Source: JANPLN01 sp043757265 (lineage in GTDB: Bacteria > Bdellovibrionota > Bdellovibrionia > Bdellovibrionales > JAGQZY01). From it: a DNA stretch of 64,000 nt. The stretch covers positions 1 through 64,000 of the forward strand of contig JAYUQP010000022.1 of the NCBI GenBank assembly GCA_043757265.1, given 5' to 3'. Position numbers and translations under genes: made by a program. Every line of letters begins with the position of its first letter. The first letter of the stretch is position 1. Positions 7,225 through 15,190 of this stretch are shown one piece after another. Under the pieces are notes generated by a model. It was not told the origin of the DNA. It saw only the letters and a list, made by a program, of their open reading frames with translations, and made no database searches.

Positions 7225-8091
7225 TTATTTCATTCCATTGGTGGAGAATAGGCGTTTCATGGCATTCGCAAAGTTGGGGCCAGCTGCATTATTTGTGCGA
7301 AAGTACAGCGACGGCTCGACAAGCTCGAGCTCCATGATTTCCAATTCTCCGTTGTCATTCCGCACAAGATCCACGCGATGAAACAGAGTTGGCGTTTGTA
7401 GTTTTGACTCAACAATTTTATATATCGAAGTTGCTAATGCGAGATCTTGTGGCGAAGGTGCAATTGAAATTATATTCCCACCGTACTCTTCCTGCACGCG
7501 GTAATCGCCTTGTTTGGGAATTTTTTGAATGGCATGGCTAAATTCTCCATAAAAAAAGTGAAATGAAAATTCTCCCTCTGAAAAAATTCTTTTGCGAAAA
7601 GGTTGAATCAAGGGCTTTCCCACAAACAAAGGCCCAGCCGGAATAGTTTCGCGAGTGATTTTAAACGTATTTACGGAACTTGCACCAATTTGCGGTTTAA
7701 CCATCAGAGTATCGGTTTGCCACATGGTGAAGAGCGAGGTCCAATTTTGCGGCCAGGAAAATTCAGTGGGGATAATGCTTAGCCCCCAGTTCTTGAGATC
7801 GCGCAGATATGTTTTTTGAGCATTCCACCGGATGGTTTCGTGGTCGTTGACCAGCTGGGTTTGAGATGAAATATTTTTAAGCGCCACTAAAAATTCATCT
7901 AATTTTTGCGTGTAATCCCAGGTGGTGCGAACAATGGCCGCCCGGTACTGCGACCAATCACAAACGGCGTTCCAGGATTTTGTTTCCACATTGAACCCCG
8001 CCTTTAATAGAGCCGGCAGCGCCAAATTGTCGTCGATGATGAACCCATCGAGGTTGTCACAGGATAAAAAAACGACTTTGGTTTGTGCCAC
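7225..8091 (-). CDS. ATP-grasp domain protein (RimK/GSHase-like ligase)
   Basis: 288 residues. The N-terminal pre-ATP-grasp part (MAQTKVVFLSCDNLDGF) is followed by an ATP-grasp core. VNDHETIRWNAQKTYLRDL corresponds to the region before the central domain, MVKPQIGASSVN to the ATP-binding strand and loop, and LFHRVDLVRNDNGELEIMELELVEPSLYF to the Mg/ATP-binding segment (D...E.E..EPSLYF). Such enzymes join a carboxylate to an amine using ATP. Closest in appearance are proteins annotated as glutathione-synthetase-like or RimK-like; the substrate is unknown. Translation starts at GTG (8089-8091) with an AAAGGA site seven bases upstream. It may belong with the accessory cluster that follows. Confidence 0.82.
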   Translation of the reverse strand: MAQTKVVFLSCDNLDGFIIDDNLALPALLKAGFNVETKSWNAVCDWSQYRAAIVRTTWDYTQKLDEFLVALKNISSQTQLVNDHETIRWNAQKTYLRDLKNWGLSIIPTEFSWPQNWTSLFTMWQTDTLMVKPQIGASSVNTFKITRETIPAGPLFVGKPLIQPFRKRIFSEGEFSFHFFYGEFSHAIQKIPKQGDYRVQEEYGGNIISIAPSPQDLALATSIYKIVESKLQTPTLFHRVDLVRNDNGELEIMELELVEPSLYFRTNNAAGPNFANAMKRLFSTNGMK

Positions 8092-8355
8092 GATTGAATC
8101 CTTTACTAGAGCATTCGGAAAAGAGCATGTAGTAAATTATGCACTTCGATCATTATACGCAAAATTATCGTTAGTCACAGAATTAATTAAAGAATAACAG
8201 CCATTATCACTCAGGTTTCTTAGCAACCGCTTCTTCCGAAATATTACCTGGCAACGCCAGATACTTCAAACCCGGTCTCTATCAAAAAGAACGCGGAAAG
8301 AAATATTTATTATAAAAGTTTAACGCTCACCTATAAAGTTACCTCGAAAATTGGG
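8092..8355. other. AT-rich intergenic stretch
   Basis: 264 bases between two minus-strand genes. I see no reading frame worth calling, no convincing terminator and no repeat. It probably holds the promoter of the ATP-grasp gene. Confidence 0.5.
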
Positions 8356-9486
8356 TCAAGACCAGCATGTTAATTCTGGAACCTCTTTTCGAATACTTTT
8401 TTGACGGTTTCTATCTAATTCCTCCGTGTAATCGAAAAATTTTTTTCGGAGATCATTTTTAGATGGGCCACAAAGAATTGCAGAGAGGCTCAATTGCTGA
8501 TGCGACATAGGATTCAGTCGATCCCGAGCTAGATTTTTTAGCTTCTCTGATAAAATACTGAAAGACAAGAAATCTGGATCGCTAAGGGGATTTAATAAAA
8601 GAAAAGAGTTTACATTGAATTGAGAGGCAAGATCGTTGAACCATAATTCCAATTGGTTTACTGAAAATATATTATAAATACTGATGGTACTGTTCACTCG
8701 AATATCAATATTTTTGTAATCCTCTGCTAGCTTGAAAAAATTCCTTGCGTTCTTTTCGACAACATTCCACTTTGAAGGAAACCGAATATATTCATTTAAT
8801 CCTCGCAGACCATCAATACTCAGCCAAAGATAAATCTTTTTGTATGAGCGCCATGAATCGAGAATCTTTTCCGCAGGCCAGACCGTGACATTCGTATAGT
8901 ATGTTAATTCAATATCAGAGGTCTTTCTCTGATTTAGAAATTTTAATATTTCAAGGTGAACTTTTGACAAGAACGGTTCTCCGCCCACGAATTTGACTTC
9001 TGACAACATTGGTAGGCTCTGGAAAAGTTCAATAGAGTCAGTCAGACTCATCGTCTCTTTAACCTGATATGATTTGTTTAACTTTCTAAATTCGTTCTGA
9101 ATGGCTGTACTTGATTGGGGGTCACACATTAGACACCGGAGATTACACTGATCTCCTAAAAAAAATTCTAACGATTCAATATCGTTAACCTTAACTATTT
9201 CAGAAGGCAATTCAGGTGGAGCATTCTTCAAATTAGAAACTGTTCGAAGACTTGGAAGGCTTACCGATTCTAATGTTTCACACTTTACACAACCTGCAAT
9301 CTTTTTGCCTTCGAAAGAGTCCCGGCGCAGCTTTACTAATTTTTGATCGTTTAAACTATTAGTAAATGAGACTGTATCACTAAGATTTATGAGCGTTATA
9401 GGCTCATAAGCGGTAAAGTTGCAACAAGGTACTAATTCTTTACCCGGACGGATGCATGCGTGCTTCCAAAAGTTTGAACATCTCAT
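8356..9486 (-). CDS. Twitch-type radical SAM protein
   Basis: 376 residues. The radical SAM cluster motif CNLRCLMC (CxxxCxxC) is followed by a KFVGGEPF element that fits the SAM-binding 'GGE' motif, then by LWLSIDGL. An unusual N-terminal segment has additional cysteines (MRCSNFWKHAC, VPCCNF, GCVKCE), as in 'twitch domain' radical SAM proteins whose SPASM-like half binds an auxiliary Fe-S cluster. The C-terminus ends TCWS. These enzymes often act on ribosomal peptides, but no precursor peptide is evident beside it. The gene is clearly more AT-rich than its neighbours, which suggests horizontal transfer. It is flanked by an exported helical protein gene upstream on the same strand. Confidence 0.85.
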   Translation of the reverse strand: MRCSNFWKHACIRPGKELVPCCNFTAYEPITLINLSDTVSFTNSLNDQKLVKLRRDSFEGKKIAGCVKCETLESVSLPSLRTVSNLKNAPPELPSEIVKVNDIESLEFFLGDQCNLRCLMCDPQSSTAIQNEFRKLNKSYQVKETMSLTDSIELFQSLPMLSEVKFVGGEPFLSKVHLEILKFLNQRKTSDIELTYYTNVTVWPAEKILDSWRSYKKIYLWLSIDGLRGLNEYIRFPSKWNVVEKNARNFFKLAEDYKNIDIRVNSTISIYNIFSVNQLELWFNDLASQFNVNSFLLLNPLSDPDFLSFSILSEKLKNLARDRLNPMSHQQLSLSAILCGPSKNDLRKKFFDYTEELDRNRQKSIRKEVPELTCWS

Positions 9487-9674
9487 ATTTCAACGACTCT
9501 ACAAAGCAATCGCGCACCAGACTTCAACTGTTCTTTGCGCCAGTTCTTTTGATCTAAAATCTTTTGTAGGCGCAGGTGAATTGGTTCTTGAAACCTAGTA
9601 ATAGTTCGAAGCCTTCTATTCAAGCCTTTAAATTTGAACATTGGTGAAGGCCTCAGCGTAATTAAGTGCCATGC

Positions 9675-10889
9675 TTATTTCGTTTTCACTTCTTGCTTGG
9701 TTAATTTTGACTGTGTTTTAAAATCTAATGTTTCAAAGTTGTCTTTAGGAACTGCCATACTTTTTACATCTACAACAAACGCCTTTTCCATAACTCCAAT
9801 GACAGGCGAAAAATAAATTAAACCATGATCATTCACTCTTTTTCTGAAAGACGTCACGTTTTCAAAGAAAAAGATTTTCTCTTTACTGGCAGCACTATTT
9901 TTGAGGAACTCAAGATCATATAACAACTGGTGAACCAAGTTTCTATTTTGAGTGATATACTGTGCAGCACTTTTCAAGAACTGGTTCGCCTTAACCATTT
10001 CACCTGTTTGTCGCTCAAGCCTGGCTGACTCAAGGGCATGAAAAAAGATCGCCAAATCGTACGTTACGATCTCCTTGAACTTTTGCAAACATTTTTTACT
10101 TTTGTCAGTCTCACCCCTCAAGCGTAAGGCCTGTGCCGCTAAAAAATGAAACCATGGCACATCCTTCACTTCAGTTGTGCACTTTTCGATTTCTGCAGAA
10201 TTGATTTGCTTTAGCAGCCCCAGTGACTTCTCCACATCCCCATCACCTAAGTAAACGACAGCTTTCACAAAAGATATCCATTGAGGGTTCATAAATTTAA
10301 CAGAGTATTTATCGAGTTTTTCTATACAACGTCGATTTTCATTCAGATATCGAATTTCGCAATAGTACTCGAGCAAAGACCTGAATTTCAAATTGGGTAA
10401 CTTTGCCAGACTTTCTTCATTTGCATCGAAAAAAACCATATAATCTTTAATCCGCCCTGATGAAACTATCTTTGAGACAAAAGAAACCAAATATATTTCC
10501 TGCTGGGCATTCGACCCTGCCATTATTATTTGAAGCGCGTCTGCTGCTGACTGTTTTGACGCAACTTCATCGAGCAAGTCCGAAAAAAGTTTTTGAGAGG
10601 CCGCATCAGCACCCTTGAAAAGGGCAGCATTGGGAATTTTTTTGATAAAAATGTCGTATTGAATTTTGTCCAGCTGAGCTAGCCGTCGAAGTCCGAGTGT
10701 AACGTTGGAGACACTAGTCTGCTTTTTTAAGGTCATCTCGATATTGAGACGGCGTTCGATAATTTTGACCTCTTTTTTCGGTTCGTTTTTTTGCCGGAGG
10801 CGCTCTAAAAATTCTCCAAAAGAATTGCTTTGTGCCTGGGCGTTCTGTGTAACTAATAAAAATGCGTACAGCAAAGTTAAGTATTTCAT
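9675..10889 (-). CDS. Exported helical (TPR-like) protein of unknown function
   Basis: 404 residues. The signal peptide is MKYLTLLYAFLLVTQNAQA followed by QSNSFGEF. The mature protein is almost wholly alpha-helical by appearance, with Leu/Ala patterns like TPR or SEL1-type repeats (for example VVYLGDGDVEKSLGLLKQIN and HFLAAQALRLRGETDKSKKC). There are four scattered cysteines and no catalytic motif. It resembles in style, but not obviously in sequence, the exported protein at 13769-15058. It is divergent from the 10953 gene with a 63-bp gap that must carry both promoters. A periplasmic scaffold role is a guess. Confidence 0.65.
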   Translation of the reverse strand: MKYLTLLYAFLLVTQNAQAQSNSFGEFLERLRQKNEPKKEVKIIERRLNIEMTLKKQTSVSNVTLGLRRLAQLDKIQYDIFIKKIPNAALFKGADAASQKLFSDLLDEVASKQSAADALQIIMAGSNAQQEIYLVSFVSKIVSSGRIKDYMVFFDANEESLAKLPNLKFRSLLEYYCEIRYLNENRRCIEKLDKYSVKFMNPQWISFVKAVVYLGDGDVEKSLGLLKQINSAEIEKCTTEVKDVPWFHFLAAQALRLRGETDKSKKCLQKFKEIVTYDLAIFFHALESARLERQTGEMVKANQFLKSAAQYITQNRNLVHQLLYDLEFLKNSAASKEKIFFFENVTSFRKRVNDHGLIYFSPVIGVMEKAFVVDVKSMAVPKDNFETLDFKTQSKLTKQEVKTK

Positions 10890-10952
10890 TCCATCCCGAC
10901 TCGTATTGAGACACCAATTGACAAGGTGTCGAATGCGTCATCTAATTATCTT

Positions 10953-11399
10953 ATGAACAACCGTCTTACAAAGAAAAAATCTGTTGTGCTTTTGCTGTCA
11001 ATACTAACGATCACCCAACTCATTGTCATTGCCTTTCGGATCGATTTTTGGCCTTTTTCTTGCTATCCTATGTTTTCCAATTCCAAAACCGTTCCGACGA
11101 CTGGGGCGTATCAACTCTTTGTGACAAAAGGTAACGGTATCCTTGAGCAGGTTCCCATGGAAGGACACAAACAAACATGGTTCGTGTTGAATCGGCTCGA
11201 AACCGACGTTAATGGCGAGGCTGAAAAATTAAAGGCAGAAAAGATCATGAAGGATAACTATAAGAGCTATCGAGAAAAAGTTGGGCGATCTGGAGACGAC
11301 CATAAACAGCTGCAACTCTTTTTTACTAACGTAAGCAAAAGCCAAAACGCCGACAAATTCATCCAAGAGCGCAAACTTATTTACTCAATAGAGCTATAA
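10953..11399 (+). CDS. Membrane-anchored small protein preceding HTTM protein
   Basis: 148 residues with one N-terminal membrane segment (SVVLLLSILTITQLIVIAF), followed by the motif RIDFWPFSCYPMFS. I know a 'WPFS.YPMF' type sequence from small proteins encoded beside HTTM-domain genes, so the two are probably partners. The rest is a soluble, probably periplasmic domain with no recognised family. I chose the ATG at 10953 because the earlier GTG (10926) would add nine polar residues before the membrane segment. It ends one base before the HTTM gene, so the two are certainly co-transcribed. Confidence 0.7.
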   Translation: MNNRLTKKKSVVLLLSILTITQLIVIAFRIDFWPFSCYPMFSNSKTVPTTGAYQLFVTKGNGILEQVPMEGHKQTWFVLNRLETDVNGEAEKLKAEKIMKDNYKSYREKVGRSGDDHKQLQLFFTNVSKSQNADKFIQERKLIYSIEL

Positions 11400-11400
11400 A

Positions 11401-12207
11401 ATGCTCAAGGTATTTGACGCAGAATCGTCGGATGTCAACCTTCGCGTTTTTAGGTTTTTGTACTGCTCTTTTCTGGCTTGCATGCTCCCGAACAGAGCAT
11501 TATTTTTTTTTTTCAACTCCGATCTTGGCCTTCATAGAGGAATTCTTTTTGCCCCTACCGGAATGCCTTTAAACGTAATAATCCCTCTATTTATTTCACT
11601 CAACATAACGTTGGGCGTGTGTCTCCTTTTGGCGGCAGTTAATTACCGTCCCCGCTGGAACCTCACTGCGGCTACCATCATTTTTCTTTTGGTGAGCCAG
11701 CCAACCGAAGCCCACTTAAACCCCTATGATTCAAATATAGTTTTCTTTAACCTTCTTGTGCTCGCCCTGAGCTCTTCGCCCTACTGGACTCTCCAAGCGT
11801 TAAAACTAAATTTAGCACTTGTCTACTTTTCAGCCTTCGTATCAAAGATGGTTAACGGAAATGGTTTGTTTTGGGCTAGCGGAACAACTCTGCAAGGCTA
11901 CTTGCTGGAACGACATCTTATGACCGGAAATATTCTAGCTGGATGGCTTGCGGAAAATCTTTGGATCTGCTTCTTCCTAAGCTGTGTAACACTCGTTGCC
12001 GAAGGCACTTTTTGGACTGTACTTATCCCTTCTCGGCTCGCACCAGCCGTAGCCCTATCTGGATTCATGATGCACGTATCGATCTATTTTATGATGAGTA
12101 TAAATTTTCGATTCTTTATGCTTAGTTATCTTGTTTTTATGCCATATGAAAAAATCATTGAGTTTGCGAGGTCTCGGTTTTACAGACAATCTCCTCATAC
12201 ATTTTAA
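11401..12207 (+). CDS. HTTM-domain membrane protein (vitamin K-dependent carboxylase-like)
   Basis: 268 residues with about six to seven hydrophobic segments. Features of the HTTM family are visible: the N-terminal 'LRVFRFLYCSFLA' helix, a 'SPYWTLQALKLNLALVYFSAFVSKM' segment followed by 'NGNGLFWASGTTL' (the L..YF.A...K....G..W..G signature), and a terminal 'HVSIYFMMSINFRFFMLSYLVFMP' helix. HTTM proteins share a fold with the membrane part of gamma-glutamyl carboxylase, and their bacterial role is mostly unknown. The small partner gene lies one base upstream. The last 53 bases overlap the convergent lipoprotein gene. Confidence 0.8.
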   Translation: MLKVFDAESSDVNLRVFRFLYCSFLACMLPNRALFFFFNSDLGLHRGILFAPTGMPLNVIIPLFISLNITLGVCLLLAAVNYRPRWNLTAATIIFLLVSQPTEAHLNPYDSNIVFFNLLVLALSSSPYWTLQALKLNLALVYFSAFVSKMVNGNGLFWASGTTLQGYLLERHLMTGNILAGWLAENLWICFFLSCVTLVAEGTFWTVLIPSRLAPAVALSGFMMHVSIYFMMSINFRFFMLSYLVFMPYEKIIEFARSRFYRQSPHTF

Positions 12208-12736
12208 TGAGTGAGGCGGTAGGCACTTGGATATCGTTCACAAAAAATTTTAAAATAAAAAAGGCTTCAGTTTTTTTGCAGTAAATGCCGGCATAGATTA
12301 AACGCAGCTTAAAACTTTGGTAGTCGCAAACCCCAACCGATTTTCGCTCGTTGCTATATAATAAGACTCCCTTTTTCCACAACATTTCATTTTGTATCGC
12401 AGCAAGCTCCTGCGGCCGGTATCTCGCGGGACACGACACATTTTGAGTAATACCTCCGCCATAAGGAGCTGGGTGATCCTTATACAGGCCCACCAATTGC
12501 TCAAACTTTTGTGTCCACAGGCGACTGGCTTCTTTATCGTCTGTGGAAGTCCTTTCCATGTGAGCAGACCCATCAAGATTCACTAAAGAAAAACGCGTCG
12601 TTTTTTGAGTTCTTTCTTCGCGAACAATTTCCATTTTGTCGAGGAACGCACTATTAAGAACTTGTTTCGAATTTGAAGAATCTTTTTTACAAGATATAAT
12701 GAGTGTGAAGAAGGCGAGTAGAATGAACTGCCTCAA
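12155..12736 (-). CDS. Lipoprotein of unknown function
   Basis: About 193 residues from a TTG start at 12736, one base after the stop of the upstream gene. The signal peptide then reads (M)RQFILLAFFTLIISC with lipobox IISC. An earlier TTG at 12772 would give a longer leader that overlaps the neighbouring gene. The mature protein has a 'TRFSLVNLDGSAHMERTSTDD' region and four cysteines (SCPARY, VCDYQ, YCKKTE, IVCKTE) that could form two disulfides. I recognise no family. It is the last gene of a three-gene minus-strand operon with the sulfotransferase-like and helical proteins, and its 3' end overlaps the HTTM gene by 53 bp. Confidence 0.65.
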   Translation of the reverse strand: MRQFILLAFFTLIISCKKDSSNSKQVLNSAFLDKMEIVREERTQKTTRFSLVNLDGSAHMERTSTDDKEASRLWTQKFEQLVGLYKDHPAPYGGGITQNVSCPARYRPQELAAIQNEMLWKKGVLLYSNERKSVGVCDYQSFKLRLIYAGIYCKKTEAFFILKFFVNDIQVPTASLIKMYEEIVCKTETSQTQ

Positions 12737-12737
12737 C

Positions 12738-13772
12738 TTATAAACCCGAATTATTTTGAAAAAATTGCTCAAGATTGACCTCCCTCACATTGAGAATTTT
12801 ATACCCTAGATCCAAAATCGGAAAAGACATCACCTCTTTCCCATTGCGGGCGATACGCTTGATTTTATTTTTTGTCGTCGTGTCCGTAAAGAGCACATTT
12901 CCGTCACTTAAAACTTCTAACCCCCCGCAAACTTCCGAGGAAAAATTTTTTTTTGGGTTTGCTTGGTATCGCCACACTGTTCTTAAGCTTTGCGGATCTA
13001 ATTCAACTAACGCCGAAAAAGATTCATTCCGGTCCTTTATTTGATTTACATACAGAGCTATATTTCCATTCTTCAAAACCTGAGCATCATGGTTAAAAGC
13101 AATTGTTTTCCCGTATTTGGGAAAATACCGTCCGGTCCACAGAATGTTTTGTAAATTCTTGTCTAAAATAAAAAAATTATCGAGACCTCCTGCATGCACG
13201 ATAATATTCCCTGTCTGAAAGGCAGAGTTCTTTTTAGCAAATGCATTTTCTGGAATTTCATAGGCTGAATTTGCATGCGAAAATTCGTATTTCACATTGG
13301 GGTAGAAGTCGTTCTCCCATGTCAGGGCAAAGCCATCGGTGATGGGTGGTTTCATTTTTCGTTTTATCTCTGTTATTTTTTCAAAAAAATCAAAGCTTGA
13401 GACTATTTTTCCATCGATACCAATTTTTACCACCAAATCAAAACGAGTCATTTTACCTTTGTAATTGTGCACCGTACTTGCAAGGGCTAAAAAGGTTCCG
13501 TCAGAAAGTTGGTTCAATGTATGGTGGAAGTGGCCTTTGATCCGCCACCGCTCATTGAACTGCGCGTCTTTTAAAAAGAGCTCCCGCGTCTTACGATCAC
13601 GTCCTACCCAACTACCATCTTTTAGGAAGAGACATTGCCTGCCGTCGTACTGCCGAATGATTTTACCGCCGTAGTCGTAGATGAGACATTCGGTGACAAG
13701 AAACTTGTTACCTGTTTTGCAGCCAGTGAGAGATACAAGGCAGGCTAGGAAAACAAGAATTGGAAGGCTCAT
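12738..13772 (-). CDS. Arylsulfotransferase (ASST)-like beta-propeller lipoprotein
   Basis: 344 residues with lipobox LTGC after a short signal peptide (MSLPILVFLACLVSLTGC). Repeated beta-propeller-like strands contain motifs seen in arylsulfate sulfotransferase-type proteins: HHTLNQLSDGTFLALAS, NHDAQVLKNGNIALYVNQ, TVWRYQANP and GGLEVLSDGNVLFTD. In true ASST enzymes conserved histidines transfer sulfate between phenols in the periplasm. Here HHTL and NHDAQ histidines are present, but the protein is shorter than typical enzymes (about 550-600), so activity is uncertain and it may be a binding propeller. It overlaps the upstream gene by four bases (ATGA), implying translational coupling. Confidence 0.7.
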   Translation of the reverse strand: MSLPILVFLACLVSLTGCKTGNKFLVTECLIYDYGGKIIRQYDGRQCLFLKDGSWVGRDRKTRELFLKDAQFNERWRIKGHFHHTLNQLSDGTFLALASTVHNYKGKMTRFDLVVKIGIDGKIVSSFDFFEKITEIKRKMKPPITDGFALTWENDFYPNVKYEFSHANSAYEIPENAFAKKNSAFQTGNIIVHAGGLDNFFILDKNLQNILWTGRYFPKYGKTIAFNHDAQVLKNGNIALYVNQIKDRNESFSALVELDPQSLRTVWRYQANPKKNFSSEVCGGLEVLSDGNVLFTDTTTKNKIKRIARNGKEVMSFPILDLGYKILNVREVNLEQFFQNNSGL

Positions 13773-15058
13773 TTTCTTAATCTTTCCAATGAAGTGACGA
13801 AGTTTTGGGCTTCCACATACACGTGGTGTTTTGCTCCAAGGCTCTTCTTCAATGTCAAAAGCGGAGGGACCTTGAAGCTCGATGAGAGGCTCGCGAACGC
13901 AGCGGGGATTTCTTTAAGAAAAGATAGCGATGGTAATTTTTCCAATTGCAGCAACAAGTTTTTGGCAATATCCGACGTATTTTCTTTGTCGCCAATGAGA
14001 GCGTAAATATAAAGTCTTTCAAGATCAAACCAGATCCAAGCTTGCAGATTGCCAACCATCAAGGATCCATACTCTCTTTTGACTTCCTCTCCGTAGCTAA
14101 CTGCTTCTTGAAAGTTGTTTTTTTTTCTTAGCAACTGCAAGCGCAACGTTTTTCCATAAAGTCGTTCCCAGGGGAAAGAGCTTGTTTGCAGACGCATTTT
14201 CACTTCGTGTTTGCCGAGAGCCTCCTCAGCCTTCACCAAATTGCCTGTCGAGAGAGTCATTTCCGCAACATACAGCTCGATCCATTGAATGAGCCCTGGG
14301 TCTGCCAGTTTTAATAATTTTTTATGAGCATTTTCGAACAAATCTGAAGCTTTTTTAAGATTTCCAGCATCGCGCAAATTCTTTGCTTTTTCTAGAGCCA
14401 CCAATTGGCATAATATGGAGTCCGAATTATAGCTTTTTGAAAGAATATCCAGATAACGGTCGCATTCTTGGATTTTGTTCTGAAGACGCAGTGAAAAGCA
14501 TGCGACCTTGGTTATCCACAACGCCACTTCCGGATTGTCTTTCGATACCTTTTCCAAAGGCAGCCGACGTACCCTCTCCAAAAAAATCCCGTTTTGTGCA
14601 AATGCGGGCGCTAGACGCGTTGCTTGGTTAAACCAGTTCTGGTTCCAAGCTTCTGGTCTCTGATCATTCTTAATCCATGAATTAGAAATTAATAGGATTT
14701 CTTTAAGCCAATCAGCTCTCGCTGGCTTTTCTAAAGAAACTTTCACTAGGACTGCATCCAGCTGCGCAAAAATGGGAGCTTCGTGGCCGCTAAGCTTTGC
14801 CTCCTGATGCTTTAATTGCAACAAAATTTTATCTACGTTCGCTGAGTTACCTTGTTGGAGAGATTGGAGCAATGTTTTGAGAGTTTGAGAAACATCCAGA
14901 GGACTAAGTGAAAGTGGTGAGTTTTTTGTCAGACAGGCCTCAATGTGAGGGAGACCCACTTCATCGCAATTCATATTTGCCGCCAAGATATGGTTTACAG
15001 GGCTTACGAGAAATGAAGAACCTACAACAACTGCCAAAAGAGAAATAAAGCTTTTCAT
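13769..15058 (-). CDS. Exported TPR-like helical protein
   Basis: 429 residues. The signal peptide is MKSFISLLAVVVGSSFLVSPVNHILA. The rest is rich in helical repeats (ALEKAKNLRDAGNLKKASDLFENAHKKL, ELYVAEMTLSTGNLVKAEEAL) typical of TPR solenoids used for protein-protein contacts in the periplasm. There is no enzyme motif. It is the first gene of the operon 13769-12738-12155, so a complex of a TPR scaffold, a propeller lipoprotein and a small lipoprotein is plausible. It is divergent from the CRTAC1-like gene with a 132-bp promoter region. Confidence 0.65.
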   Translation of the reverse strand: MKSFISLLAVVVGSSFLVSPVNHILAANMNCDEVGLPHIEACLTKNSPLSLSPLDVSQTLKTLLQSLQQGNSANVDKILLQLKHQEAKLSGHEAPIFAQLDAVLVKVSLEKPARADWLKEILLISNSWIKNDQRPEAWNQNWFNQATRLAPAFAQNGIFLERVRRLPLEKVSKDNPEVALWITKVACFSLRLQNKIQECDRYLDILSKSYNSDSILCQLVALEKAKNLRDAGNLKKASDLFENAHKKLLKLADPGLIQWIELYVAEMTLSTGNLVKAEEALGKHEVKMRLQTSSFPWERLYGKTLRLQLLRKKNNFQEAVSYGEEVKREYGSLMVGNLQAWIWFDLERLYIYALIGDKENTSDIAKNLLLQLEKLPSLSFLKEIPAAFASLSSSFKVPPLLTLKKSLGAKHHVYVEAQNFVTSLERLRK

Positions 15059-15190
15059 ATTTTACCGACCTGTAAGGAACCCGTTCAATTACATTGCACA
15101 ACAATGCAAACTTTTTGTCTAGCTGGTAGGCATAAATCTAATTGCAGCAAAGTCATTACTAGATATACTGGTTCTATCTAGGGGGCTGCT

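Noticed and set aside
12737..12772. TTG at 12772 as the start of the small lipoprotein
   Set aside because: It would give 12 extra residues overlapping the upstream gene; the TTG at 12736 gives a normal signal peptide.
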